64,000 bases of DNA from Cardiocondyla obscurior (lineage: Eukaryota > Arthropoda > Insecta > Hymenoptera > Formicidae): the NCBI RefSeq assembly GCF_019399895.1, contig NC_091867.1:1550001-1614000 (forward strand), written 5' to 3'. Below the pieces are notes generated by a model that was given only the letters and a program-made list of their open reading frames with translations, made no database searches and was not told the DNA's origin. The position numbers were made by a program, and so were the translations under genes. Of the stretch, positions 11,351 to 22,700 are shown piece by piece. Each line of letters begins with the position of its first letter. The first letter of the stretch is position 1.

Positions 11351-12419
11351 GTCGATGAAACTTTTATTTAATTATTACTCCTCAAGGCGCTGACTCATCG
11401 AAGTGACCGTGAACTTAAACTTGAACTCCGGTAGAGAACAGTTATCCCCCCTTTACACATCCGTTCCCGACTACATTTAGGCGCGAAATGAGGGTAGCGC
11501 GGTCGTGATAACGGTACTTATGTTGAGGGGGTAATTAATTGGCGCACTAGGGAAAAAACGTTCCCACCTATCAGGTGATAAGAGAAGGGTTGTAATTGGT
11601 CGGCATGGGGATGATACCGCGAGTGTCCAATGAGTGTGAAAAATTTTGTATTGCGACCCGTTTATTTTTACCGTTATGCTCACTTTTTTGGCGCCGTTTA
11701 TTCCGCTGACAACAAACTTTTTGAAAAATAGCGGATGCAAAGCGTGCGCATGGTTTGTTTTAATATTCAAAAAAGAAAATAATTTAACCGGCTATGGACA
11801 ATTTTTTTCCCGCGAAGCATACTCGTAAAGGCAATTATTTAGACATTTGTCGGTATAAGAAAAAGAGAGTTCGCAGTTTTACAATAAGTTAATCCGTAGA
11901 AAGCGAGAGTGATAACGTGCAAAAAAGCCACTCAATTATTTCGACGATTATTGTGAATAAAAATTAGACATGCCGCTTCTCATCCGCGATATCGTAAAGT
12001 CAAATAGAGCTTTAGTGGCCAGCACGCGCGAGTGATTTTCAGATACGCGGTGTAAAACGAACCCCGCCAATTAAATTATATGTAGAAATTTAATCCGCTC
12101 ATTAACAATAAACGATCCGATCGATGGCGTTCGTTTTAATCAAGAAACGTGAGATTGAGTTATCGCATAATAGCTACGCGCATTAAAGCGCGTTTCACCG
12201 ATACACATATCGGCAAAAATTCTAAATAAATTTAAACTCGTTCGCGATCGAAATCTTTCTCTCTACGCGCCGAAATCTCTGACGGTCAGTCTAATTGCGG
12301 AGCCTCGTGGGTGCGGACGCGTCGTTAATCGCTCCAAAATTACGCGTATTTAATTATAAAATCATTACAAAATCTTTTTATTTTACTGTTAAGTTTATAT
12401 TTCTGCTCTCATCTTATAA

Positions 12420-12611
12420 CTCGGCGATGCTAGTGTGAAGCGAATCTGTGATAACTGCCGGCGACGCCGCGAAGAAGTAGGACAGACAGTGTATAGTTCT
12501 GGCCTTTTCTTCTATCCGACGGCAGCCGAAACGCTGGCTTCACACGGACGAGTCTCTATATCTGTACGCGTGGAAGCCGCGATTCCGAGTTCGACTCTCT
12601 GCGTCCGAGGC
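12420..12611 (+). repeat. Inverted repeat, right arm (LTV1 side)
   Basis: This is the partner of the left arm at 9531-9721. Both arms keep an open frame for about 45 codons in register (KRICDxCRRR start), but most differences between them change the encoded residue and the right arm then shifts frame, so I regard the arms as non-coding. It ends 363 bp upstream of the LTV1 start codon. Confidence 0.85.
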
Positions 12612-12974
12612 AGGCGCTACGGGCACACACGGACACGGCATTGTGCCTAGTGTGCGTATGTTGCCCGTCTAAAATCTGCGACCACTGCCTAGAATGGTTA
12701 AAATACTTAGAATACAAGTCGCATCGCACCATCGAGGGTAAGAAGGCTGGGTTTACATTGGATGCGTTCGTGGAGACGCGATTGCTACCAGGTAGGACCA
12801 ATTAGGACTAGGAGTGTTCGTGGAGTCTGTAAACCGGAGCCAATAGCGCTATAGTAAAAGCAAGCTCCACATGTTCTATGTGGTGTATGTTAATTAAAAG
12901 ATATAATAACATCACAATTACTTTCTGTACATCAACGATTGTTATACGTGCGAGCTTGTGCACCATCGAGCAAT

Positions 12975-14711
12975 ATGGTAAGCTGCAACACGTAGAGAAA
13001 CTTGATTTTGTAAAATATTTATTTATAGGTTATTTTATCGTAACTATAGAACAATATAATTTTAGCCGAAGGGAAAAACGAAAAAATTCATTGACAAGAA
13101 AAATTCTGTCACGTTCCACTTGGTTCACCGCTCACAAAAAGATCCATTAGTAGCGGATGAAACAGCACCGCAAAGAGTTCTGGTGCCAGCAGCCAATACG
13201 CAAGCAGCAAAAACTGAAAAGAAGTCTGTAGACAACGAGAAACGCAAAGAGGAGCAGCAAAAGTATGGAATTTACTATGACGATGACTACAATTATTTGC
13301 AGCATCTTAGAGACGTCAACACATTGTCAGTGGAATGGGAACGCATTGAGAGCACCGATAATTCCAAATCTGACAAAAGTGCTTCAAAAATTAATTTGCC
13401 GTCCTCTGTATTTGCATCAAACGTTGAGGAGAAAGTTGGCATGCTAAATAAAGCTGCGCCAGTTTCTGGGCCGCGATTAGATTTAGATCCTGATGTTGTT
13501 GCTGCAATGGATGATGATTTTGACTTTAATGATCCTGAAAATGAGCTAGAGGACAATTTTATAGAGTTAGCTAATGCTGGAAATAGCGATACCGAAAATT
13601 CCGACAATGAATATGAATATGAATTGAATGAACGAGGAGATGAGCACAGTGATTTGGATGTTTCATCCGATGGTCACATGGACTTATCTGACGAAGATGC
13701 AGATCAAGTCTGTAGTTTAAATGCACCTCTATATTCTTTTGCGGAAGAGGAAACTAAATCGAGATTCACAGAATATTCTATGAGTAGCAGTGTGATGAAA
13801 CGAAACGAACAACTAACGTTGCTGGACGACAAATTTGAAAAGATGTACGCCGCGTATGATGAGAATGAAATTGGTGCTTTAGACTGCGATGAAATAGAAG
13901 GATTTCTTGCACACGACTCGAACCTGATTATGCAATACGCCTCTGAATTTGAGAAGAAGAAGAATGAAGATACGGAAAATATCGCAGAACTTATGAAGGA
14001 TAGAATGAAAATCGGGGAAAGAGAATATTCAAACTCGGAAGACGAAGACGTGGAAAAACTCGTAGTCAGTGCTCGCGGAAAAGATAAATGGGATTGTGAA
14101 AGTGTTCTTAGCACTTACAGTAACATTTACAATCATCCTAAATTAATTTTAGAACCTTCCAAGGTATTCTACTTGATTAAAATTATTAAAAAGATTTTTT
14201 TTAATCAAGCATATAATTTATTTTACTTATTGAATTTTACGTTTATTATATTTTTTTAACAGAGATTAAAGAAAATTGAAATCGATCGAAAATCTGGCAT
14301 TCCAAAAAATGTGTTAAACGGCACTGGGAAATTAACAGCTGAGACATTAGCTCAATTTGATTTAGAAAATAAAATTATAAAAGGTCCACAGTCTATAGCT
14401 GAAAGTAGGAAGTCTGCTTTGAGTGTTTTAAGCATAAGGCCCAAAGGGGAAACCACAGATGAGAAAAGAGAAAGAAAAAAGCAGCTCAAAGAATATAGAA
14501 GGGTAATTATTCTATTGTACATATCGTATAAATTATGTTGTATATTCGTTAATGTAGATTTAAATTTTATGCTGTACGTAATCTTTTGCGATTTCAGGAA
14601 AGAAGGATAGAACGAAAGGCGAATAGCGAAGCGTTCAAAGAAGAAAAGAAGCGGCAAGAAAAGATTCGATTGAACGATAGGGTAAACGTTCAAGGAACTC
14701 ATATAATATAA
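12975..14711 (+). CDS. Ltv1: 40S ribosome biogenesis factor LTV1
   Basis: LTV1 rides on pre-40S particles, helps to place uS3 in the beak, and must be released by CK1 phosphorylation before maturation. Coding exons are 12975-12977 (only the ATG), 13066-14163, 14263-14502 and 14598-14711, giving 484 aa (human 475). The second exon opens with PKGKTKKFIDKKNSVTFHL, then VHRSQKDPL and APQRVLVP, matching the LTV1 N-terminus. Further blocks are KYGIYYDDDYNYLQHL (near residue 67), LPSSVFAS, AAPVSGPRLDLDPD and DDDFDF (about 110-165), an acidic middle, KSRFTEYSMSSSVMKRNEQL (about 230-250), DKWDCESVLSTYSNIYNHP (about 342-360), and a basic, coiled C-terminus. The start codon is placed by the ATG directly before a GTAAGC donor. 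A later in-frame GTG or ATG start would lose conserved residues. Confidence 0.94.
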
Positions 14712-15325
14712 AATTTTGTCACGTAATGTCTCGGCATCTTTCATCTTACGTACGAACGTATGCGATGTGTAAAAATGTTAAATCTTACTGAAATAAGTTT
14801 AATATGTATTATACAAATATTAAAAAAAAAAAAAAAAAAAAAAAATGGTTTCTTTTACGACTCCCAGATATGTAAAATGTAACGATATAAATTCTTATCC
14901 CTGAAACTTCTTAAATAATCAAATTTATTAACTTAATATTCCTGACTCGTGCAAGAAGCACAAAGGAAAGCGTAATGGCAATTAGATTGATAATATTGCG
15001 ATTCGTTAATTACATAATAAATTCGAAAAAGCAAATCGCGTCGAGCTTACATCGTCGTCAAGTATTTTGAATTTTCTTTCGAGGTCTGATCGCGATACGA
15101 GCTATTAAAATTCGATCGTGCCTAGACAGCTGTCCGGCTGTTCCTCAATGAGAAACCGGAAACGTAGGACAATTAAATGATACGGATGAAACGTAACCAC
15201 GTGAGGGGGCACGAGATCCACGGAACAAAGCGCCGTCGTTTAAGGCGGGGCAGAAGGCGGAAGCTCCAAAGTCATATGATCGATTCGTGACAGAGTTAGC
15301 CCGTAGCCGTTCTCCACTCGCAAAG
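14712..15325 (+). other. LTV1 3' UTR and Vha13 promoter region
   Basis: Directly after the LTV1 stop lies AT-rich sequence with a pure A run at about 14822-14845 and a canonical AATAAA at 15016-15021. From about 15100 the sequence becomes the Vha13 upstream region, with an E-box at 15198-15203. No other gene is seen. Confidence 0.6.
15197..15204 (-). promoter_or_regulatory. CLEAR-like E-box (TCACGTGG) upstream of Vha13
   Basis: The minus strand reads TCACGTGG around a perfect CACGTG, 123-128 bp upstream of the Vha13 start codon. TFEB/Mitf factors bind GTCACGTGAC-like CLEAR elements and are known to drive V-ATPase genes in flies and mammals. The match here is 7 of 8 to TCACGTGA; binding is inferred. 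Confidence 0.45.
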
Positions 15326-16250
15326 ATGGCCAGCCAGACGCAGGGTATTCAGCAGCTCCTGGCCGCGGAGAAACGCGCTGCCGAGAAGGTCTCGGATGCC
15401 AGAAAACGTGAGTGAAACCTCGCCGTTGAAACATTTCGCCGGGGGAGAAAGAAAAAAAATCGCGCGACGCGAATGCGCCGAGCGCGCCCGATCGCGAGCT
15501 GTAACCTTTTCGGTCGCGACGTCGGCTCTTTTTCTACGATCAGGGTGCCCGAACAACGGGGTTTTGACAATTTTACCGTGCCCCACGAGAAGATCAGGGT
15601 CACTCGCTTCATTCGGTACCATGCCGAGTTGTATCTCACAGTGAAAATAATCGTGGCTAACCTGCTTAAAATATGTTTGTGTTACAAGTATTCATACAAC
15701 ATTGACAAAATGATGTAAAATTGCATCTAAATCGTAGTATTTTGTGACAAGAGACCTGTAAAAGGTACAGGCTGTATTACATTCTGATTTCTCTTGTATT
15801 TTTATAGGCAAGGCACGTCGCCTAAAGCAGGCCAAAGAGGAAGCTCAAGATGAAATTGAGAAATATCGACAGGAACGAGAGAAACAGTTCCGTGACTTTG
15901 AAGCTAAAGTAATTATTACGTTGAGATTATCATTGTTTCAATACTTTATTCGATCGATGACGTAACGATGTTATTTGCAGCACATGGGATCAAAAGAAGA
16001 TGTAGCTGCGCGTATTGAAGCAGATACACGAGTAAAGATAGATGAAATGAACCAGACCGTTGCCATGCACAAAGACACGGTGAGTTTGCCGCCTGCCGGA
16101 AAATTTAATTAATGAACTAAAATTAAGTATCTCTGAGAAATAACAATGTCAATTTCTTTTTTCTATGTAATTTAGGTCATGCTTAAAATTTTGGACTTGG
16201 TGTATGATATCAAGCCGGAACTGCACAATAATTATCGCATTGAGGTCTAA
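15326..16250 (+). CDS. Vha13: V-type proton ATPase subunit G
   Basis: Subunit G pairs with subunit E to form the peripheral stalks that hold the catalytic V1 head of the proton pump on the membrane sector of lysosomes, endosomes and apical membranes. Coding exons are 15326-15407, 15808-15908, 15981-16079 and 16176-16250, in phases 1, 0 and 0, giving 118 aa, the usual size. The N-terminus MASQTQGIQQLLAAEKRAAE is the family signature. It is followed by a charged, coiled-coil stretch (KARRLKQAKEEAQDEIEKYR and KQFRDFEAK), then the variable middle and the tail LKILDLVYDIKPELHNNYRI. A canonical AATAAA lies 209 bp past the stop. It sits between LTV1 and dnr1, all on the plus strand. Confidence 0.96.
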
Positions 16251-16458
16251 ATGCCACAAAGATTGCATCTAATCTAAACATGATACGTCTTACGCTATAA
16301 ATATATACATTAAATATTACTGTTCACCATATCTCAATATGTATTTATCGCTGTTATATCGTACGATATGTTACGTTTTATCGGAGAAAACTTATACAGT
16401 GTAGCTGTAGGCAGTAATACTCAAACTAGAATCTTTTTCCTCGCAGTTGCTACACGAC

Positions 16459-16464
16459 AATAAA
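16459..16464 (+). terminator. Vha13: Polyadenylation signal of Vha13
   Basis: This is the first canonical AATAAA after the Vha13 stop codon, 209 bp downstream. It is the likely 3' end signal of the mRNA, though longer 3' UTRs cannot be excluded. Confidence 0.6.
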
Positions 16465-16549
16465 TGTAATCGTATTGTTACCGCTGAGCTTTTCACCGGC
16501 ACGTATTCGGACAGTTTGAGAATTGCTGTAACGTAGTTGCATTGTGACC

Positions 16550-16580
<31 letters not shown>

Positions 16581-17759
16581 AACGTATTCGAAGCCGAGTA
16601 TCGTCGACTCGATGTGTCAAGGCCTAGACCCATCGAGACAACGTACAGGTGTTAAAGATAGATACAGTTAAAGCGTTTTAGGGTGGTGGTAACGAGTTGT
16701 ATGTCGTTCAGTGTACGCCATTAGATGTCATTCCATAATTCTGTCACATCGAGGACACCCTGAGATTCTTTCTCTACAGCCTCTCGCGGTTCACGGACAC
16801 GCTCCCAGTCGACGGTGGACCGGGCGACGATGTAGGAACCTTTTACCTTTCAACGAAAATGTTTAAAAAATCTTTGTTGATCTTGCGAAACAGGCAGCTT
16901 TGCCTTGCATGTATATCCATGTCTCTGTGAGCTGGGTGGTTGTCTGTACAGTCTTAGTGTTCAAAATACAGAGAGGAAAAAAGAAAAAAAATCACAAAAT
17001 CGTATGTTTTTCATTCTTTGACTAAATATTTTATTCCGCGTATAATTCGATAGAATTAATTTTATATGCAGATGTTGGTATAAGTGCTCGCATGTTTTCA
17101 AGGACAAGCGCTAAATTTATAATGGACATTGTATTAAAGATTCCGCGGATATACTTGATTCGATTATATAAGCGTTTTGTTTCCGACGTATTAGATGATT
17201 ATTTTTTTTAACGATCTGCGTTGAATTTGCAAAATTGACGAAATATTAAAGACCCTGTTGATCCTTTAATCAATAATTATATACGTCGGTTTTATAGATT
17301 ATTAATGTGATTTGTGAAACTTTGATGCGATGATCTTCCTTCATGATTTAACCGCACATCGCTTTATAATTCAGCTTGAGATAATTTCTCTTTCGACTCG
17401 ATGGTCGCCCGATTATTTCGATCATCAGATTAATTCCTGATAAAATTATAACGTAACGCAATTAATTCCCCATAACTTTGTAATCAAAATGTAGAAAAAA
17501 AGCTCGTCGAAGTTATTAGCGAGTACTACGAATCTGTTACGTCGATTCTGTAAGATTAAAGATTTTAACATTCCGTATAGTCTACAAAGTGAAGTTATCC
17601 GTCTGCGAACGCGAGTGCTCGAGCTGGCCGCGAGCGACAAGTAGCCGAACAATCGAGTAACATAGGTGTACGCATATTTATTCAAAGCGCAAGATTAAAG
17701 ATGGAATAATTCTACTTTAAAAATCGACGTGGACGATGCGAGTTTTGTAAGCAACTTGA
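16465..17759 (+). other. Intergenic region between Vha13 and dnr1
   Basis: This holds a 29-nt A run at about 16550-16577 and AT-rich sequence. No protein-like reading frame was found. It may include an alternative longer Vha13 3' UTR and distal dnr1 promoter elements. Confidence 0.6.
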
Positions 17760-18099
17760 GCAGAGAGTACGTCGTAGCCGGTCGTATCAGCTGTCGAAAA
17801 TGATCGCCGCGACGCGGCGCAGCTGATGCGCGGAAGGTGGTCGTGGTGGGGAATGGTCAGTTGTTACGGCTAGTTTCCCTCCGCAGTCCGCGCGCGGTCG
17901 TCAGTTTCCCCACCACCTCCGGTCAGGTCGTTACGTAGGCTGTGGAGCGAGGGTGCCCTCTGTCGGAGTCCACCAGGAATTCAGCCTGCGCCGTCAGCGC
18001 CACTTTGGCCGTAGCGGCTGGTAGGCGATTCGATTTCGCTAACTGACCCGCGGCAGCCGACGAGCGGCGGTTAGTGCGTGTGTCATTCCGCGCCGAGAA

Positions 18100-18225
18100 A
18101 TGGAAGCCGACGAGACGCGCTCGGCACCCGGGACGTTAACGTATACGAGCACGCTGCCGACGTCGCACGCAGCCGTAGCACGCGAGGCCGTCCCAGAGAC
18201 AGCTGTGCGCCCACGTACCTTTTGA
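18100..18225 (+). other. Upstream ORF 1 in the dnr1 leader (41 codons)
   Basis: It starts ATGGAAGCC and ends with TGA before the main start codon. It would encode 41 residues rich in Thr, Ala and Pro with no known domain. If translated it could lower dnr1 output. Only its presence is shown here. Confidence 0.35.
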
Positions 18226-18234
18226 AGTTTTGTT

Positions 18235-18351
18235 ATGACAAAGAGCGCCCCGGCGACCGGTCGCCGTCCAGCCGCCGCCGCGTATCCGGATAAAGAGACC
18301 CCGTCGTCATCCGCAACGTCGTTATTCGCCGCGAGTTACGGCTCGCGATAA
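18235..18351 (+). other. Upstream ORF 2 in the dnr1 leader (38 codons)
   Basis: It starts ten bases after the first upstream ORF ends and stops 95 bases before the dnr1 ATG. It would give 38 Ala/Ser-rich residues without known homology. Its effect on translation is inferred only. Confidence 0.35.
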
Positions 18352-18446
18352 GAGTAAGTGCTGAGTTTCTTGCAAAGAGGCGGAGAGAGCTGCCGGGCAG
18401 CGGACCGGAAGATTCGAAGGTCACCGAAGGAGGAGCGACCGCGAAG

Positions 18447-18533
18447 ATGTGGTGCCTCGTCAGCCAGGCTAACTCCGTCATCCTCGAGGTGCAAGTCGAC
18501 CCGAAGGCCATTGGCCAGGAGTGTCTCGAAAAG
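18447..18533 (+). CDS. dnr1: E3 ubiquitin ligase Dnr1/MYLIP, first coding exon (partial gene)
   Basis: This 87-nt exon encodes 29 residues beginning MWCLVSQANSVILEVQVDPK and ending GQECLEK. It aligns with the start of the FERM domain of MYLIP/IDOL and Drosophila Defense repressor 1 (shared pattern M-x-C-x-V, EV-V, K-A-x-G-x-x-C-L). The family carries an N-terminal FERM and a C-terminal RING finger; fly Dnr1 restrains the caspase Dredd in IMD signalling and vertebrate MYLIP ubiquitinates lipoprotein receptors. The exon ends at AAG|GTGAGG, a consensus donor, in phase 0. The next FERM residues (V-C then an LGI..DYFGL-like block) were not found in the remaining 45 kb, so the rest of the gene lies beyond the window. 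Confidence 0.8.
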
Positions 18534-19770
18534 GTGAGGGACTCACTTTTGTTTTCCTTGACGAATGGGATTTCTCATTGTGCGTTACGACGTATACCTG
18601 TTCGCGTTATATCGCGAACCGCGGCTTCATTTTCGTTCTCTCGCACCCGCGCGCTCTACCTCGGGGTATACGTTTCGTCCTGGGTAAATCAAACTCGCCA
18701 CTAAACACAAATACGAAAACGCTTATCTTCACGTGCCGGGTACATATCAACAGTCCGGATACGCTTCGCATTAACAGACTCCAAATTTGCCCCGAGATCA
18801 TAACCGCGAGGAAATATTTGCCTTCGCACGTTTGCTTTTTCGGTTAAAGGCGAACGTTCCGTATTATCGCGCACGTCTGGTCGTTATTAAATTATGCAAC
18901 GCAGCGGCGATTTAGCTTACTTATATTTACGAGCGCCATACATTCGTTTGTCTTCGCGTTTATCCTTACACGTTTGCCATCCGCAAATTATTCAAAGTCG
19001 AAATATAAACTTTGAATATTTTTAATAAAATTAATCAAGACGTATATCATTTCCCTCGATCGACACTTTTGTCTTGAAATATTTTCATACGAGTTTTACG
19101 TATCTCGGGGACAAAAAAAAAAACATGCGGAACGTGAGCGGTGCTGCACGGATCGGCCTTGCTTCTTCTTTCGGATGGGAGCAGGCGTTGTCTCGCTCGC
19201 GTGGCGCCGAATTACGATTAATCAAAGTCCATTGGCGAGCACGGCCGCAAAGTCGAATCGCGTTCCCCGTTCTTGTTCATTCCCTCTCTTCCCTCCGAAT
19301 GATTCATCGCAAACTCATCGCCTCGCGCGCGTTTCGCGTCTTTGCGCTTCGCGCGACGAAACTCGCGGCTTTTCGCGTTAAAACTACGGTGCGTCGCACA
19401 AGAACGATTCCAGACTCGATCAAGAACGCGGAAGGTCGATTTTTCAGCGCGGATTCGCGTCACTTTCGTCGACGGGCATCGTTGAATCTCGCCGATGATT
19501 TCTGCGAGCGAGCCGATAGCGATCGCCGACTCGAAGAGAAAAGCTTCGCGCATCGGCAAAGTTTACTTTAGCCGCCGGGCGTTCTTGGTTTCGATCCCGA
19601 AACTTCTCTCCGACACCTTTTCCGTTTCCCTAACACGAACACGCAGCAGTCCCGAAATGGCGTCGTGTAATTCGGTTGTTTTCACCGGGTTTCGTATCGG
19701 CCGGTTAATCCGGAAAGCTTCCTCGCGCGCCGCGAAAACGATTTCGTCCAGGGCTTGAAGCTCTTGTTTA

Positions 19771-19792
19771 GAAAGAAAGAAAGAAAGAAAGA
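19771..19792 (+). repeat. (GAAA)n microsatellite
   Basis: Five uninterrupted GAAA units lie in the dnr1 intron. Confidence 0.9.
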
Positions 19793-22700
19793 TACTTTGA
19801 AAAAGATCCAGTCTACCCAGACCAGGTTTACGTATGAAATATATCAAGCGTTGCTTTGTCTCGCTCTTATCGGGGAATATGTGCGCGTTCAAAGGTCGAT
19901 CACGGGAATATATTCGTTCTGTTTACGCAGATTTGTATCGATAAGCGATAATTTCGCTCAAAAGTCCCCCAAGTACGTCGACGGAGAGAGATGACGAAAA
20001 CAAGTGTCACCTTATCTTGCAAAGCGTTGCTTTCAGCGCTCTGATAACAATTCGTCAAGTAACGAAAATTTGTACGAACGAAATCGAGAAATTTTTATTT
20101 TATTTTTAAAAAATTTTTTTTTATTTAGCTCGGTTTCTATTTTTATAGTTTTTGAGTATTTAACTCGTTAGACTTGCTCCCGGACAGGTAATACAAAAGA
20201 AATAAAAAAAGGAAAAAAAAAATTCGACGACGTTTCGGTAAGCGGTTTGATTTATTACGAAGGCCGCGGACATAACTCACGTCGAGGGCGTCTCGTTTGG
20301 ACCCTTTTTAATGGATTGATGTGCATTTCGCGTTGCGCAAGAACTACGAACGTTATCTTGGCCCACTCTTTCTCTCTGGCCCTCACGTGCGCAACAGATG
20401 TCGCGAAGACGCACGGTCGGCTCGGAGAATCTTACGCGACACGGTGGCCTTTTCGGATTTCGACAAGGACCTTCGGAAGGGCTTCTCGAGAACCCTCTGC
20501 CGGGGTGAGAAGCTCCCGTTACGCTAGTTCTCGATTCTTTTTTTTTTCGTCCGGTAGACCAGAACGGAGCAGGCCAACGTGAAACTTGGATGTACACGAC
20601 GCCGGTGCGGAATATTTAGGGAAAATGCAAATCTGGGCCAGTTAGCATAATCGTATTTTGCGCGAGATTTATAGGGAAGTCTTAAAATTTTATCGTGCGA
20701 ACGGAATTAGGTAGCGCCAACGCGTTTTTTTTTTCTTTTTTGCTCGAAAGCGTGGTATTTCTTCTGTAACTCTTCGTGTAAAATATCTTCCCTGTCGCGT
20801 AATGCATCTGGGGGGAGCAACAACTCATTTGGTTTCTATTACACCCTCCTTAATGCTTTAGTCGACCAGTTGCGTTATCATTCTTATAAGTTGCGACGAG
20901 ATTGCGGCGGTGAAAAAAGAAAGGAGAAGACAACCGAAGGGTATCGGGACGATCGTATTCAATTTATCTTCGACCTGGGGCGACCTCGCGAACGTCTCCA
21001 AGATTTTTCCCCAGAAATCGACTCTCGTTTCTTTTCGCCGACGTGGTTCTATTTAAAAACGAAATGTAGACGCGCACACGAGCTCGTATGTTATAAATAA
21101 ATTCGATATCCGTCGAGATCTACAAGTTGCCTGTCGGCGAGGAAAGTTATACGATTAATATACTAACGGAATGCCATTCGAATTTAATTAAATGCATTAT
21201 TAGACTAATTAAATAATTTAATTTTAATTGTCCGCGATTTTATAATTATACATAATTATATATAAAACACTTTTACGATTCGCGTGGTATTAATAGTCTA
21301 ACGGTTTGACATTTTTATTAAAAATTGATTGACATTTGCTCTTGAATGTCGTAATCCGCCGCCGAAGTATCAATGCCGCTGATAACGCTCGAATGTCGTT
21401 CGTCTCGTTTTTATTTTATTTATTTATTTATTTTTTTTTTTTTTGCGACATTTTTATCCTCGCCGGATTAAGTCAGAATAGTAGTTGAATCTGGATTAGC
21501 CGTGAATTGTTTATACCGTTTTGCACTCCGGCGGCGAAGTGAGCTGCCGCACCGTGCTCTGGCGAGAAAGAACCGGTTATTACGCGCGTCGAAAATAGTC
21601 TCGAAGGTCGGGACGGACCGAAAAAATAAATCTCCGACTCCTCTCTGTTTCTTTACGCGCTCGTTGAAATTATTCTCTGCTCGGGTGACTGCACTTCCGA
21701 TATGCAGACCACGATGAGGACCGCGATGCGATCCGCCGGGGAGATCGCCGTCTCGTTAAGATGACCGGGTTTGTTCCGGATTCCGGTAAACCCCGGATAA
21801 TTCGTGCAATGCCGTTCGAATCATTAATTGCCCCGCGACTTTAACAAACTCAGGAGGCGCCCGTTTATTCTAGCGATAGGAATAATTATGCGCCGCGCAA
21901 ACGGCACCGAGCTTTAACTGTGCGTTCAAACTTCCGACGTTCGTCGGAGGCTGCGGGAGAGCCGACCCGGGTGCGTCCTGAGTAAGCAAGGCCCTCGATG
22001 GGAAACTTCCGGCTGCGTGATGCCTCGTGATATCGTGTCCGCGCCGTGCGCCGACGGTAATCACGATGCGCTCAAGTGGGTCAGGGAGCCTAACTGGGTC
22101 GCAATTTCACTGACCGTCGGGGCGTTTATTAGGTCCTCCGTCCGCGAGAATCTCATACGCGCGCATAATCAGCAAATTGCGGCCGCCGATCGCATTACGC
22201 CGCTTCGCCGACGGCGAGGTAAAAGGCTGGCTCTGACTTTGTTTTCGATTGCGCAAGCCCCCCCTCCCCCTCCCCCCGTTTGTTACGTAACCCGAAGGAG
22301 AATCGCGTGCGCGGACGAAATATTCCGTGGACATTCCCTCGTTATCCTTGATGAATCGGAAGGTCGGGCGACTTCACTTGGAATTCTACGATCAGAATAA
22401 ATCAATATCACTCTAGGTCCGGTTTCGTAATAAAATGTTTGTCCCTTTTTCGCTCGAGTAGTTTCTTAGATTCCTGCCACATATTCATGTACCTTATATA
22501 CGGTGGCTTTCGCGTCGCCCGGGAGCTTCTTTACCGCGATATCGACTGTTTCGACAATATCCCCGGTGCTTTCGTTACATCGTTTTCGCCGCGAGTATAC
22601 TCCGTACTCCGTATCACCCGGAGAGTCATCGCGATACGCGTATTCTTCGGGAATAGAAAGCGCGGGCGTTCGCGTGACGACGCTTGAAATTTTCCCGTCG

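Larger units (their letters stand above)
9402..12974. other. Repeat-rich spacer between divergent TBCD and LTV1
   Basis: This 3.6 kb spacer must contain both promoters. It holds an inverted pair of about 191-bp arms (9531-9721 and 12420-12611), a three-copy tandem repeat (9935-11249), a hexamer tract and a four-unit decamer repeat. Between 11351 and 12419 I see no gene and no further clear repeat; the reading frames there are short and unrecognisable. The 5' UTR of LTV1 should occupy part of 12612-12974. Confidence 0.75.
17760..18446 (+). promoter_or_regulatory. dnr1: dnr1 promoter and long 5' leader
   Basis: This GC-rich, CpG-rich block precedes the dnr1 start codon. Two insect-type initiator matches (TCAGTT near 17859 and 17907) could mark start sites, giving a leader of about 540-590 nt; no TATA box was seen. 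Two upstream reading frames (18100-18225 and 18235-18351) lie in this leader. A donor-like GTAAGT at 18355 leaves open a spliced leader. The exact start site needs transcript data. Confidence 0.55.

Noticed and set aside
12435..12650. Cys-containing ORF (KRICDNCRRR...) in the inverted arms as a small protein
   Set aside because: Most differences between the two arms change amino acids, and one arm shifts frame. This pattern indicates non-coding sequence.
13293..14114. Serine-rich antisense ORFs inside LTV1
   Set aside because: They are the reverse complement of the acidic (GAT/GAA-rich) LTV1 coding sequence.
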